Below are positions 1-5,131 of a stretch of 10,171 bases of DNA, piece after piece. The translations under genes and the position numbers were made by a program. Numbering within the stretch: position 1 is the stretch's first letter; each line of letters opens with the position of its first letter. Under the pieces are notes generated by a model. It saw only the letters and a list, made by a program, of their open reading frames with translations. It ran no database searches and was not told where the DNA came from. Source of the DNA: Planctomycetota bacterium (GTDB taxonomy: Bacteria > Planctomycetota > MHYJ01 > JACPRB01); contig JACQFK010000418.1 of NCBI GenBank assembly GCA_016200125.1, positions 1-10,171 on the forward strand, given 5' to 3'.

Positions 1-511
1 AGCTCCAGGGCCGGCTCTGGGCCTTCTCGTAGCGGCTGCATTTGGGGAAGTAATCGGGAACGGAGCGGTCGTAGTGGTCCCAGTCCTCGCCGAAGATGTC
101 GTGGAGGCGGTTGCCTTCCCGCCGCTTCTTGTAGGGGATGTAGTAGAAGATGAACGCGAGGATCGCGAAGCCCAGGATCAGCCAGTTCATGTACCGGTAG
201 TACCAGAGGGCCTGGTTCGGGTCGCCCATCGTGAGAAAGGCGGTGCCGATCATGCCGAGGAAGGTGCCGATGTAGAGGGGGTTTTTCACATAGGCGTAGG
301 GGCCGGTGACGGTGAGGACCTTGTTCTTGACGAGGTGGCCGGAGGCCCAGATGCGGATCCAGCCGGAGGCGACGAGGAAGGCGATGCCGACCCAGAAGTT
401 CCAGTGCAGCCACTTCTCGACGCGGCGGTCGGCGAAGAAGATGAGGACGACCAGGAGCCCGTAGACGAGCAGGAGCTTCCAGGAGAGCTTCTTGATGCGC
501 GAAAGCTTCAT
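1..511 (-). CDS. Isoprenylcysteine carboxyl methyltransferase / phospholipid methyltransferase-like membrane protein (partial, 3' end off window)
   Basis: I translated 170 codons by hand from an ATG at 511-509; the frame is still open at base 1, so the C-terminus is missing. The protein starts MKLSRIKKLSWKLLLVYGLL and has hydrophobic segments at about residues 12-27, 38-56, 79-95 and 107-126. Residues 67-82 (TVTGPYAYVKNPLYIG) match the conserved G-P-Y-x-x-x-R/K-N-P-x-Y signature of the ICMT/PEMT superfamily. Residues 132-156 carry the following E...L...FG..W..Y...VP.YFP segment that completes the SAM-binding region. Such proteins are integral membrane SAM-dependent methyltransferases; the bacterial substrate is usually unknown, and ICMT-like naming does not imply prenylated protein substrates here. 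No Shine-Dalgarno is seen before the ATG; a weak TATATC (529-524 on the minus strand) would give a leader of only a few bases. The gene is divergent from tsaB. Family call is good; substrate unknown. Confidence 0.85.
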   Translation of the reverse strand, partial: MKLSRIKKLSWKLLLVYGLLVVLIFFADRRVEKWLHWNFWVGIAFLVASGWIRIWASGHLVKNKVLTVTGPYAYVKNPLYIGTFLGMIGTAFLTMGDPNQALWYYRYMNWLILGFAILAFIFYYIPYKKRREGNRLHDIFGEDWDHYDRSVPDYFPKCSRYEKAQSRPWS

Positions 512-537
512 GCCGCGGGCCCTGATATAGCAGACCT

Positions 538-566
538 GTCACAAAATAACCAGTTTGTTTTGTGAC
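538..566. repeat. Palindrome in divergent promoter region, candidate operator
   Basis: GTCACAAAA (538-546) and TTTTGTGAC (558-566) are perfect 9-bp inverted arms. With one G-T pair (547/557) and two more A-T pairs the stem reaches 12 bp around a 5-nt loop. It lies between divergent genes, 27 bases upstream of the methyltransferase start, where it would cover the -35 area of that gene. Neither neighbour ends here, so a terminator role is unlikely; a binding site for a dimeric regulator is the simplest reading. It also resembles the outer arms (CACAAA...TTTGTG) of the repeat unit after alr, but the centres differ. Confidence 0.5.
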
Positions 567-574
567 CCATTTCG

Positions 575-598
575 TAACTTATGAATTATAACTTATGA
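575..598. repeat. 10-bp direct repeat in an AT-rich patch (UP-element position)
   Basis: TAACTTATGA occurs at 575-584 and again at 589-598, a 14-bp period. The patch is strongly AT-rich in a GC-rich region and ends just before the -35 of the tsaB promoter. With a predicted start of transcription near 635 the repeats lie at about -60 to -37, where an RNA polymerase UP element or an activator site would be. Function is inferred from position only. Confidence 0.4.
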
Positions 599-600
599 CC

Positions 601-628
601 TTGACATCCTCCCGCACCGGCGTATACT
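601..628 (+). promoter_or_regulatory. Near-consensus sigma-70 promoter for tsaB-alr
   Basis: TTGACA (601-606, perfect -35) is followed after 16 bp by TATACT (623-628, 5/6 match to the -10). Transcription would start at about 635, only about 7 nt before the tsaB ATG at 642, so the mRNA would be nearly leaderless. No Shine-Dalgarno can fit in this leader. An AT-rich repeat patch lies directly upstream. Confidence 0.75.
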
Positions 629-641
629 TCGGACGGCTGTC

Positions 642-1304
642 ATGAAAGTCCTCGGGATCGAGTCGTCCGGGACGAGAGGGGGGATCGCCCTCCTGGAGTC
701 CGGGCAGATCCGGGGGATCCGGCTCTTTGAGAAAGGGATGGTCCACGGCCGCGACATCGCGCCGTCGATCCGCTCGCTCCTCGACGAGCTGCGCTGGGCC
801 CCGGAGGCGATCGACCTGATCGCCTGCGACATCGGCCCCGGCTCCTACACGGGCCTCCGCGTGGGACTGGCCGCCGCCAAGGGGCTGGCCCTGGCGCTCC
901 GCCGCCCGCTCATCGGGGTCGCCTCGCTCGACGCGATGGCCGAGGCCGCGCGCGGCCTCGCCCCCGTCCTCTGCCCGGCGATCGACGCCAAGTGGGAGCA
1001 GATCTACGGCGCCGTCTACGAGGACGGCCGGAGGACCACCGAGTACCTCGCGGAGAAGCCCGACGCCTTCGCCGCGCGCGTCCCGAAAGGCGCCTTCGTC
1101 TTCGGCGACGCGCTCGACCGGTACGGCGGGCTCTTCCGCGACGTCACGCGCGGACCGCGCGAACTCTGGGATCCGCGACCCGACCTGGTCGCGCTCCTGG
1201 GCCAGCGCCTCCACGAGGCGGGAACGCGACACGACGCCGCGGCCCTGGTGCCGCTGTACCTGCGGCCCACGGAAGCCGAGCTCAAGTTCGGCCGGAAAAC
1301 TTAA
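642..1304 (+). CDS. tsaB: tRNA threonylcarbamoyladenosine biosynthesis protein TsaB
   Basis: The 220-aa product is a TsaB (YeaZ) homologue, close to the 231 aa of the E. coli protein. TsaB is the ASKHA-fold partner of TsaD; with TsaE it supports transfer of the threonylcarbamoyl group to A37 of ANN-decoding tRNAs in the cytosol. Residues 65-73 are the hallmark GPGSYTGLR, and the N-terminal strand MKVLGIESSG with H35 matches the family; the second half (about 110-215) is the variable lobe expected of TsaB rather than TsaD. The ATG at 642 lies just 13 bases after a TATACT -10 box and has no Shine-Dalgarno, so initiation is probably near-leaderless. It is followed in the same direction by alr after 88 bp, a likely operon. 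TsaD and TsaE are not in the window. Confidence 0.93.
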   Translation: MKVLGIESSGTRGGIALLESGQIRGIRLFEKGMVHGRDIAPSIRSLLDELRWAPEAIDLIACDIGPGSYTGLRVGLAAAKGLALALRRPLIGVASLDAMAEAARGLAPVLCPAIDAKWEQIYGAVYEDGRRTTEYLAEKPDAFAARVPKGAFVFGDALDRYGGLFRDVTRGPRELWDPRPDLVALLGQRLHEAGTRHDAAALVPLYLRPTEAELKFGRKT

Positions 1305-1336
1305 GGGGGGAGGGCGCGAGACAGGGGGGAAGAAAT

Positions 1337-1370
1337 GTCCCGGGCGGCCGGCCCTCCGGTCGCCCGGGAC
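1337..1370 (+). other. Strong GC hairpin between tsaB and alr
   Basis: The arms GTCCCGGGCGGCCGG (1337-1351) and CCGGTCGCCCGGGAC (1356-1370) pair over 15 bp with a single G-U, closing on a 4-nt CCCT loop. No T-run follows on the plus strand, so it is not a standard intrinsic terminator; it could be an mRNA processing or stability element or an attenuator between the two genes. A purine-rich AGGGGGGAAGAA precedes an out-of-frame ATG at 1335, immediately at the foot of the hairpin. Confidence 0.55.
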
Positions 1371-1392
1371 GGACCCTGGCTCGCGCGATGCG

Positions 1393-2532
1393 ATGAGGGG
1401 TTACCGCGTCTGGGCCGAGATCGACCTGGCGGCGCTCCGCCACAACATCGGTCTGATCCGGCGGAATCTCGAGCCCCGCACCAAGATCATGGCCGTCGCC
1501 AAGGCCGACGCGTACGGCCACGGCGCCCTCCCCGTCGCCTGGACCGCGCTCGAAGCCGGCTGCGCGATGATCGGCGTGGGCGACTCGGGCGAGGCGCTCA
1601 CCCTGCGCGAAGGCGGCATCCCCGGGCCCATCCTCATCCTGGGCGCCATCGTCGAGGAGGAGATCCACAAGGTCGTCCAGTACGACATCTCCGTCACCGT
1701 CCACTCGGCCGACCTGCTGCCCCTCCTCGACCAGGAGGCGCGGCGCCGCCACCGCCGGCTGCGCGTCCACCTCAAGATCGACACGGGCATGGCGCGGCTC
1801 GGCGCCTCCCCCGCGCGGGCGCTGGACGTCGCCCGGGCCATCCTCGACTGCCCCAACCTGCAGCTGGAAGGCGTCTCCACCCATCTCGCCTCGGCCGCCC
1901 ATCCGGACGCCGTGCGCGAGCAGCTCGACCTGTTCCGCAGCGCGATCGACGAGCTGACCGGGGACGGCATCCAGCCGCCGATCCTCCACGCCGCGAATTC
2001 CGCGGGGCTCTTCACCTGCCCCGAGGCCCACTTCGACATGGTCCGTCCGGGCATCGCCCTCTACGGCATGGACCCGGGGATTTTCGCCCGGCTCGGCATC
2101 GCGCTCAAGCCGGTGCTCTCCCTCAAGACCCAGATCGCCTATCTGAAGGGCGTCGGCGCGGACGTCCCCATCGGCTACGAGGGCCGTCACCGCACGACCC
2201 GGCCCACGCGCATCGCCACCTGCCCCGTCGGCTACAACGACGGCTACCCCTACCAGCTCTCCGGCCGGGGGGAGGCCCTGGTGCGGGGCCGCCGCGCCCC
2301 CGTGGTGGGCAACGTCACCATGGACTACATCATGCTCGACCTCGGGGATGTGCCGGAGGCCGAGGTGGGCGACGAAGTGACGCTGATCGGCGAGGGCATC
2401 CGGGTGGAGGAGCTGGCCCGCCGCGCGGGCACGATCCCCTACGAGCTGACCTGCCGGCTGGGCCGGCGGGTGGGGCGGGTTCCGGCGAACGCCGAGCAGC
2501 CGCTCCCCGCCGCCTTCCGCGTCGTCGCCTGA
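1393..2532 (+). CDS. alr: Alanine racemase
   Basis: The 379-aa product is a full-length PLP-dependent fold-III alanine racemase, which interconverts L- and D-alanine for peptidoglycan. The PLP lysine is K37 in AVAKADAYGHG (34-44). The opposing catalytic tyrosine is Y281 in CPVGYNDGYPY (277-287). KIDTGMARLG and GNVTMDYIMLDL are further family signatures, and the protein ends with the usual ELTCRLGRRV segment. The start MRGYRVWAEIDLAALRHNI agrees with family N-termini; no other in-frame ATG, GTG or TTG was found between the end of tsaB and this ATG. There is no good Shine-Dalgarno directly before 1393. The gene follows tsaB on the same strand without an evident promoter of its own, and two nucleotides after its stop a palindromic repeat cluster begins, which probably ends the transcript. 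Confidence 0.95.
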   Translation: MRGYRVWAEIDLAALRHNIGLIRRNLEPRTKIMAVAKADAYGHGALPVAWTALEAGCAMIGVGDSGEALTLREGGIPGPILILGAIVEEEIHKVVQYDISVTVHSADLLPLLDQEARRRHRRLRVHLKIDTGMARLGASPARALDVARAILDCPNLQLEGVSTHLASAAHPDAVREQLDLFRSAIDELTGDGIQPPILHAANSAGLFTCPEAHFDMVRPGIALYGMDPGIFARLGIALKPVLSLKTQIAYLKGVGADVPIGYEGRHRTTRPTRIATCPVGYNDGYPYQLSGRGEALVRGRRAPVVGNVTMDYIMLDLGDVPEAEVGDEVTLIGEGIRVEELARRAGTIPYELTCRLGRRVGRVPANAEQPLPAAFRVVA

Positions 2533-2533
2533 T

Positions 2534-2562
2534 TCCACAAATCGATGAAGTCGATTTGTGGA
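2534..2562. repeat. Palindromic repeat unit 1 / hairpin directly after alr
   Basis: TCCACAAATCGA (2534-2545) and TCGATTTGTGGA (2551-2562) form a perfect 12-bp stem with loop TGAAG, starting one base after the alr stop codon. The 27-nt core 2535-2561 matches unit 2 (2571-2597) at 21 positions and unit 3 (2607-2633, minus strand) at 21. It could act as a terminator or 3'-end stabiliser for alr although no clear T-run follows. Confidence 0.7.
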
Positions 2563-2570
2563 GAAAAGCT

Positions 2571-2597
2571 CCATAAAACGAAGAAGTCATTTTATGG
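2571..2597 (+). repeat. Palindromic repeat unit 2
   Basis: This 27-nt unit lies in the same orientation as unit 1, nine bases further on. Its own arms CCATAAAA and TTTTATGG pair over 8 bp, and it shares the central GAAGTC with the other units. Compared with unit 3 on the opposite strand it has 22 of 27 matching bases. Its right half takes part in the long palindrome at 2583-2621. Confidence 0.65.
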
Positions 2598-2621
2598 CAG
2601 TTTCTGCCATAAAATGACTTC
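2583..2621. terminator. 18-bp perfect palindrome, probable bidirectional terminator
   Basis: GAAGTCATTTTATGGCAG (2583-2600) and CTGCCATAAAATGACTTC (2604-2621) are perfect inverted arms of 18 bp around a TTT loop. It stands between convergent genes (alr ending at 2532 and the exported protein ending at 2643), the place for a shared terminator. It arises because repeat units 2 and 3 face each other. The stem is AT-rich and no long T-run follows in either direction, so termination may be weak or factor-dependent; the structure is certain, the function is inferred. Confidence 0.6.
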
Positions 2622-2633
2622 GTTGATTTGTCG
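2607..2633 (-). repeat. Palindromic repeat unit 3 (inverted copy)
   Basis: Read on the minus strand this 27-nt stretch aligns with units 1 and 2 without gaps (21 and 22 of 27 matches) and keeps the central GAAGTC followed by ATTTTATGG. Its outer left arm has diverged (CGACAAAT), so it no longer forms a good hairpin alone but pairs with unit 2. Confidence 0.6.
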
Positions 2634-2642
2634 AGTGGGGGG

Positions 2643-3476
2643 CTACTCGAAAGTGATCGACGCGTCTAGCTTGTGGCTCTTCACGGAGATCTCGCCGACC
2701 TTGCGGCGCTCTTCCTCGTTGTTCACGTTGCCGCCCGTGCCGGGCTTGCGGACCACGTCCACCATGTCCGTAATCGCCTCGAAGTAGCCCTGCAGCATGA
2801 GCGACGCGGGCTTCTTCTTGCCGAAGTCGTAGATCAGCCGGCCGGTCTTGACCGCGAGCGTCATGACGGTCGCGCCCTCGTCCTTCCCCTTGCCGGAGAT
2901 CTGGCCGCTGAAGACGATGTTGGCCTTGCCGCCCTCCGACGACTCGCAGGCGCACTCCAGCTTGCCCGTCGCCTCGCGCATCGCCGCGGGAAGGATCAGC
3001 GCCATGAGATCCTTGGCTTCCACCGACCACTTGTCGCCCTGCTTGGGCTCCGCGCCGCCGGCGGGGAGCAGCTGGGTGACGTCGTTCCAGGCGCCGAGGT
3101 TCTGGCCCTCGTTGGGAGCCGCGCCGCCCTCCTTGTCCTTCACGGTCCAGCCCGCCTCCGTCCGCGTGGCGAAGTAGGCGTGGCCGGCGAGCGGAGTCGG
3201 CTTCTCCTCCACCGGGGTGTCCGTGCCGCTCTTCTGGAGCGAGGAGGACAGGCAGTCGATCTTCAGCGTCTTGGCGTCCATGCGGGTCTGGGTGAACTTC
3301 TCCCGGCGATTCAGGTTGAGGAGCCGGGTGGTCTCGCCCTTGCCGTCGCGGACGACCACCTCGAGCTCGAGGGCCGATTCGAAGGACACGGCCATCTTCT
3401 CCCCCGACTGCCTGGCTTCCGACGGCGCGGACAGGGGGGCCGCGAGCAGCGCGAGAGCGATCAGCCAGCGCATCAT
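2643..3476 (-). CDS. Exported protein of unknown function
   Basis: The 277-aa product starts MMRWLIALALLAAPLSAPSEA, a classic Sec signal peptide with a likely signal-peptidase I cut after SEA (about residue 21). The mature part shows no domain I can name: an early segment SFESALELEVVVRDGKGETT, a charged middle, two cysteines close together (ECACE) in the second half, and alternating hydrophobic and polar runs that suggest beta structure. There are no membrane segments after the signal and no lipobox cysteine, so it is probably periplasmic or secreted. The Shine-Dalgarno AGGGAG lies 4 nt before the first ATG (3476) and 7 nt before the second (3473); the second gives more usual spacing and would shorten the protein by one residue. 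It is convergent with alr and divergent from queA. Function unknown. Confidence 0.8.
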   Translation of the reverse strand: MMRWLIALALLAAPLSAPSEARQSGEKMAVSFESALELEVVVRDGKGETTRLLNLNRREKFTQTRMDAKTLKIDCLSSSLQKSGTDTPVEEKPTPLAGHAYFATRTEAGWTVKDKEGGAAPNEGQNLGAWNDVTQLLPAGGAEPKQGDKWSVEAKDLMALILPAAMREATGKLECACESSEGGKANIVFSGQISGKGKDEGATVMTLAVKTGRLIYDFGKKKPASLMLQGYFEAITDMVDVVRKPGTGGNVNNEEERRKVGEISVKSHKLDASITFE

Positions 3477-3500
3477 GATTCTCCCTAAGGTTGGATTTCG

Positions 3501-3528
3501 ATCTTATAATACTCCCCTTCCCTGTCAA
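3501..3528 (-). promoter_or_regulatory. Promoter for the exported-protein gene
   Basis: On the minus strand TTGACA (3528-3523, perfect -35) is followed after 16 bp by TAAGAT (3506-3501, 4/6); TATAAG at 3508-3503 is an alternative with a short 14-bp spacer. Transcription would start near 3494, giving a leader of about 18 nt that contains the AGGGAG Shine-Dalgarno. The -35 abuts the queA start codon, and the -10 overlaps the plus-strand TATAAT. Confidence 0.55.
3505..3510 (+). promoter_or_regulatory. -10 box of the queA promoter
   Basis: TATAAT is a perfect -10 hexamer; the start of transcription would fall near 3517, about 12 nt before the queA ATG. No convincing -35 is found 16-18 bp upstream. 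It overlaps the -10 of the opposite-strand promoter, so the two transcription starts may compete. Confidence 0.5.
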
Positions 3529-4515
3529 ATGCTAGTTTCCGACTTTGATTACCGGCTCCCGCCGGAGCTGATCGCGCAGGCGCCGCTCCCCCGCCGCGAC
3601 CAGTCCCGTCTCCTGGTCCTCCACCGGGACGGCACCCGCGAGCACCGCCGCTTCGCCGACCTTCCCGGCTACCTGAAGGGCGAGACCGTCTATCTCAACG
3701 ACTCCAAAGTCCTCCGGGCCCGCATCTACCTGATCCGCTCCTCCGGCGGCCGGGTCGCCGCCCTCCTGGTCCGGCGCCTCGAGGAGCGGAAGTGGCAGGC
3801 CCTGCTCGACGCCAGCGGCCGCCTCAAGACCGGCGAACGGCTCTGGATCGGCGACCCCTCGAGCCCGCAGCACGCCGTCCATTCGGGCGGCAAGCCCCTC
3901 TCGGTCCTCCTGGCCGCCAAGGAGGACGATCACTGGACCCTGGAGTTCGACGAGGAGCCGGACCTGAAGACGCTCGGCAAGCCGCCCCTGCCGCCCTACA
4001 TCAAGCGGCCCGCCGACTGGGGCGACGACACGCGCTACCAGACCGTATACGCCGCGAAGGACGGCTCGATCGCCGCCCCCACGGCGGGGCTCCACTTCAC
4101 GCCCGAGATCCTGGCGAAACTCGACACGCGGCGCGTGACGCTCCACGTCGGGCTGGGCACCTTCAAGCCGGTGAAAGTCGAGAAGGTCGAGGAGCACCGG
4201 ATGCATCCCGAGTACTACGAGATTCCCGAGCCCCCCGAAGGCAAGGTCGTAGCGGTGGGGACGACGACCTGCCGGACGCTCGAGACCTGGGCCCGCACGG
4301 GAAAGACGTCCGGCTGGACGGACCTCTTCATCACGCCGGGCTTCGAGTTCAAGGTCGTGAAGTCGCTCGTCACCAACTTCCACGTCCCGAAGAGCACGCT
4401 GCTCATGCTCGTCTGCGCGCTGGCCGGCCGCGAGCGCATCCTCGACGCCTACGCCGAGGCGATCCGGGAGAAGTACCGCTTCTTCAGTTACGGCGACGCG
4501 ATGCTAATCCTGTGA
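3529..4515 (+). CDS. queA: S-adenosylmethionine:tRNA ribosyltransferase-isomerase
   Basis: The 328-aa product is QueA, which moves the ribosyl part of SAM onto preQ1 at tRNA position 34 to make epoxyqueuosine. Seen motifs in order: N-terminal VSDFDYRLPPELIAQAPLPR; NDSKVLRAR (NDTRVIPAR in E. coli); PLPPYIKRP; PTAGLHF at 184-190; TLHVGLGTFKPV; H-x-MHPEYYEI; VAVGTTTCRTLE; NFHVPKSTLLMLV; and the C-terminal YRFFSYGDAM at 316-325. Length is slightly below the 340-356 aa usual for the family, from shorter loops. The frame stays open far upstream, but MLVSDFDYRLP matches family N-termini, so I start at 3529. There is no Shine-Dalgarno before this ATG; with the TATAAT at 3505 the leader would be about 12 nt. 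It stands alone, with no tgt or queG beside it, divergent from an exported protein and convergent with the DUF1761 gene. Confidence 0.95.
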   Translation: MLVSDFDYRLPPELIAQAPLPRRDQSRLLVLHRDGTREHRRFADLPGYLKGETVYLNDSKVLRARIYLIRSSGGRVAALLVRRLEERKWQALLDASGRLKTGERLWIGDPSSPQHAVHSGGKPLSVLLAAKEDDHWTLEFDEEPDLKTLGKPPLPPYIKRPADWGDDTRYQTVYAAKDGSIAAPTAGLHFTPEILAKLDTRRVTLHVGLGTFKPVKVEKVEEHRMHPEYYEIPEPPEGKVVAVGTTTCRTLETWARTGKTSGWTDLFITPGFEFKVVKSLVTNFHVPKSTLLMLVCALAGRERILDAYAEAIREKYRFFSYGDAMLIL

Positions 4516-4559
4516 GATCGGGTTGTCGTCATTCTTGATCCTTCCTTCTCGATTCTTCC

Positions 4560-4994
4560 TCAGCGCCAGAACGCCAGGATCATCCCCATCGCCTGGAGCG
4601 AGACGAACTGGTAGGCGGCGTTGATGCCGAACACCTTCCACTTCTTGCCCTCGAACGCGACGCTGTTCAGCAGGATCGGGATGACGAAGCCCAGCCAGTT
4701 GAAGAAGCCTCCGAAGAAGCCGTAGTGCTGAGGCGCCTTGTCCGGCGCCTGGCCCCAGGCCGAAGCGTGCCAGGCGGCGACGCTGTGGGCCATCACGAAG
4801 GCCATGAGGAAGATGCCGAAGGCGTTCAGGGCCAGCGCCTTTCCCATCCCCGCGGGCTTGGCGTCCGTCGGAATGCCCATGCCGGCCTTCCAGGCCTTGC
4901 CGAACAGCGGACCGTACCAGAGCCCCCCGATGACGAAGCTGGCTGCCAACGCCGCGATGATCGCGAGCCAGTTCAGCTGGATTTTCGGATCCAT
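4560..4994 (-). CDS. DUF1761-family small membrane protein
   Basis: The 144-aa product has four predicted membrane segments (about residues 8-28, 52-73, 90-110 and 121-143). The first contains FVIGGLWYGPLFGKAW, where the G-x-x-W-Y-x-P-L-F-G pattern near the N-terminus is typical of DUF1761 proteins; the fourth ends AMGMILAFWR. Function of the family is not known. The start ATG at 4994 has a strong Shine-Dalgarno (GGGAGG at 5004-4999, 4 nt away), unlike several of its neighbours. A promoter with TATACT lies just upstream. It is convergent with queA (44-bp gap, no obvious terminator hairpin) and divergent from the broken response regulator. Confidence 0.82.
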   Translation of the reverse strand: MDPKIQLNWLAIIAALAASFVIGGLWYGPLFGKAWKAGMGIPTDAKPAGMGKALALNAFGIFLMAFVMAHSVAAWHASAWGQAPDKAPQHYGFFGGFFNWLGFVIPILLNSVAFEGKKWKVFGINAAYQFVSLQAMGMILAFWR

Positions 4995-5022
4995 TTTTCC
5001 TCCCGAATTCAGAGCGACCGGC

Positions 5023-5052
5023 AGTATACCGCAGCTCCGACATTTTTGTCGG
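5023..5052 (-). promoter_or_regulatory. Promoter for the DUF1761 gene
   Basis: On the minus strand CCGACA (5052-5047, 4/6 for a -35) is followed after 18 bp by TATACT (5028-5023, 5/6). The start would be near 5016, leaving a leader of about 22 nt with the GGGAGG Shine-Dalgarno. Confidence 0.5.
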
Positions 5053-5053
5053 A
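5036..5053. promoter_or_regulatory. Palindrome over the -35 of the DUF1761 promoter, candidate operator
   Basis: TCCGACA (5036-5042) and TGTCGGA (5047-5053) are perfect 7-bp arms around TTTT. The repeat covers the -35 and part of the spacer of the minus-strand promoter, so a bound repressor would block it. Position supports an operator; the regulator is unknown. Confidence 0.4.
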
Positions 5054-5131
5054 CGCTCCCTCAAAACCGTGACGGAAGACCTCATCTCCCCACTCCGCGC
5101 GTCTGGCCCGCCGCTTGCTTCACTCCCCTCC

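Noticed and set aside
1337..1370. Intrinsic terminator between tsaB and alr
   Set aside because: The stem is strong but no T-run follows on the plus strand, and alr has no other visible promoter.
1282..2574. 430-codon open frame on the minus strand opposite alr, and a 413-codon plus-strand frame at 1335-2576
   Set aside because: Both are overlap artefacts of GC-rich codon use; alr in its own frame carries all family motifs, and the other products are low-complexity Arg/Gly/Pro/Asp-rich with no recognisable domain.
2534..2633. CRISPR array
   Set aside because: The units are palindromic, differ by 5-6 bases, include an inverted copy and are separated by only about 9 bases, which is too short for spacers; no cas gene is nearby.
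3217..3528. Long N-terminal extension of queA
   Set aside because: The frame is open by chance across the exported-protein gene; family N-termini match the start at 3529 and the promoter lies within the extension.
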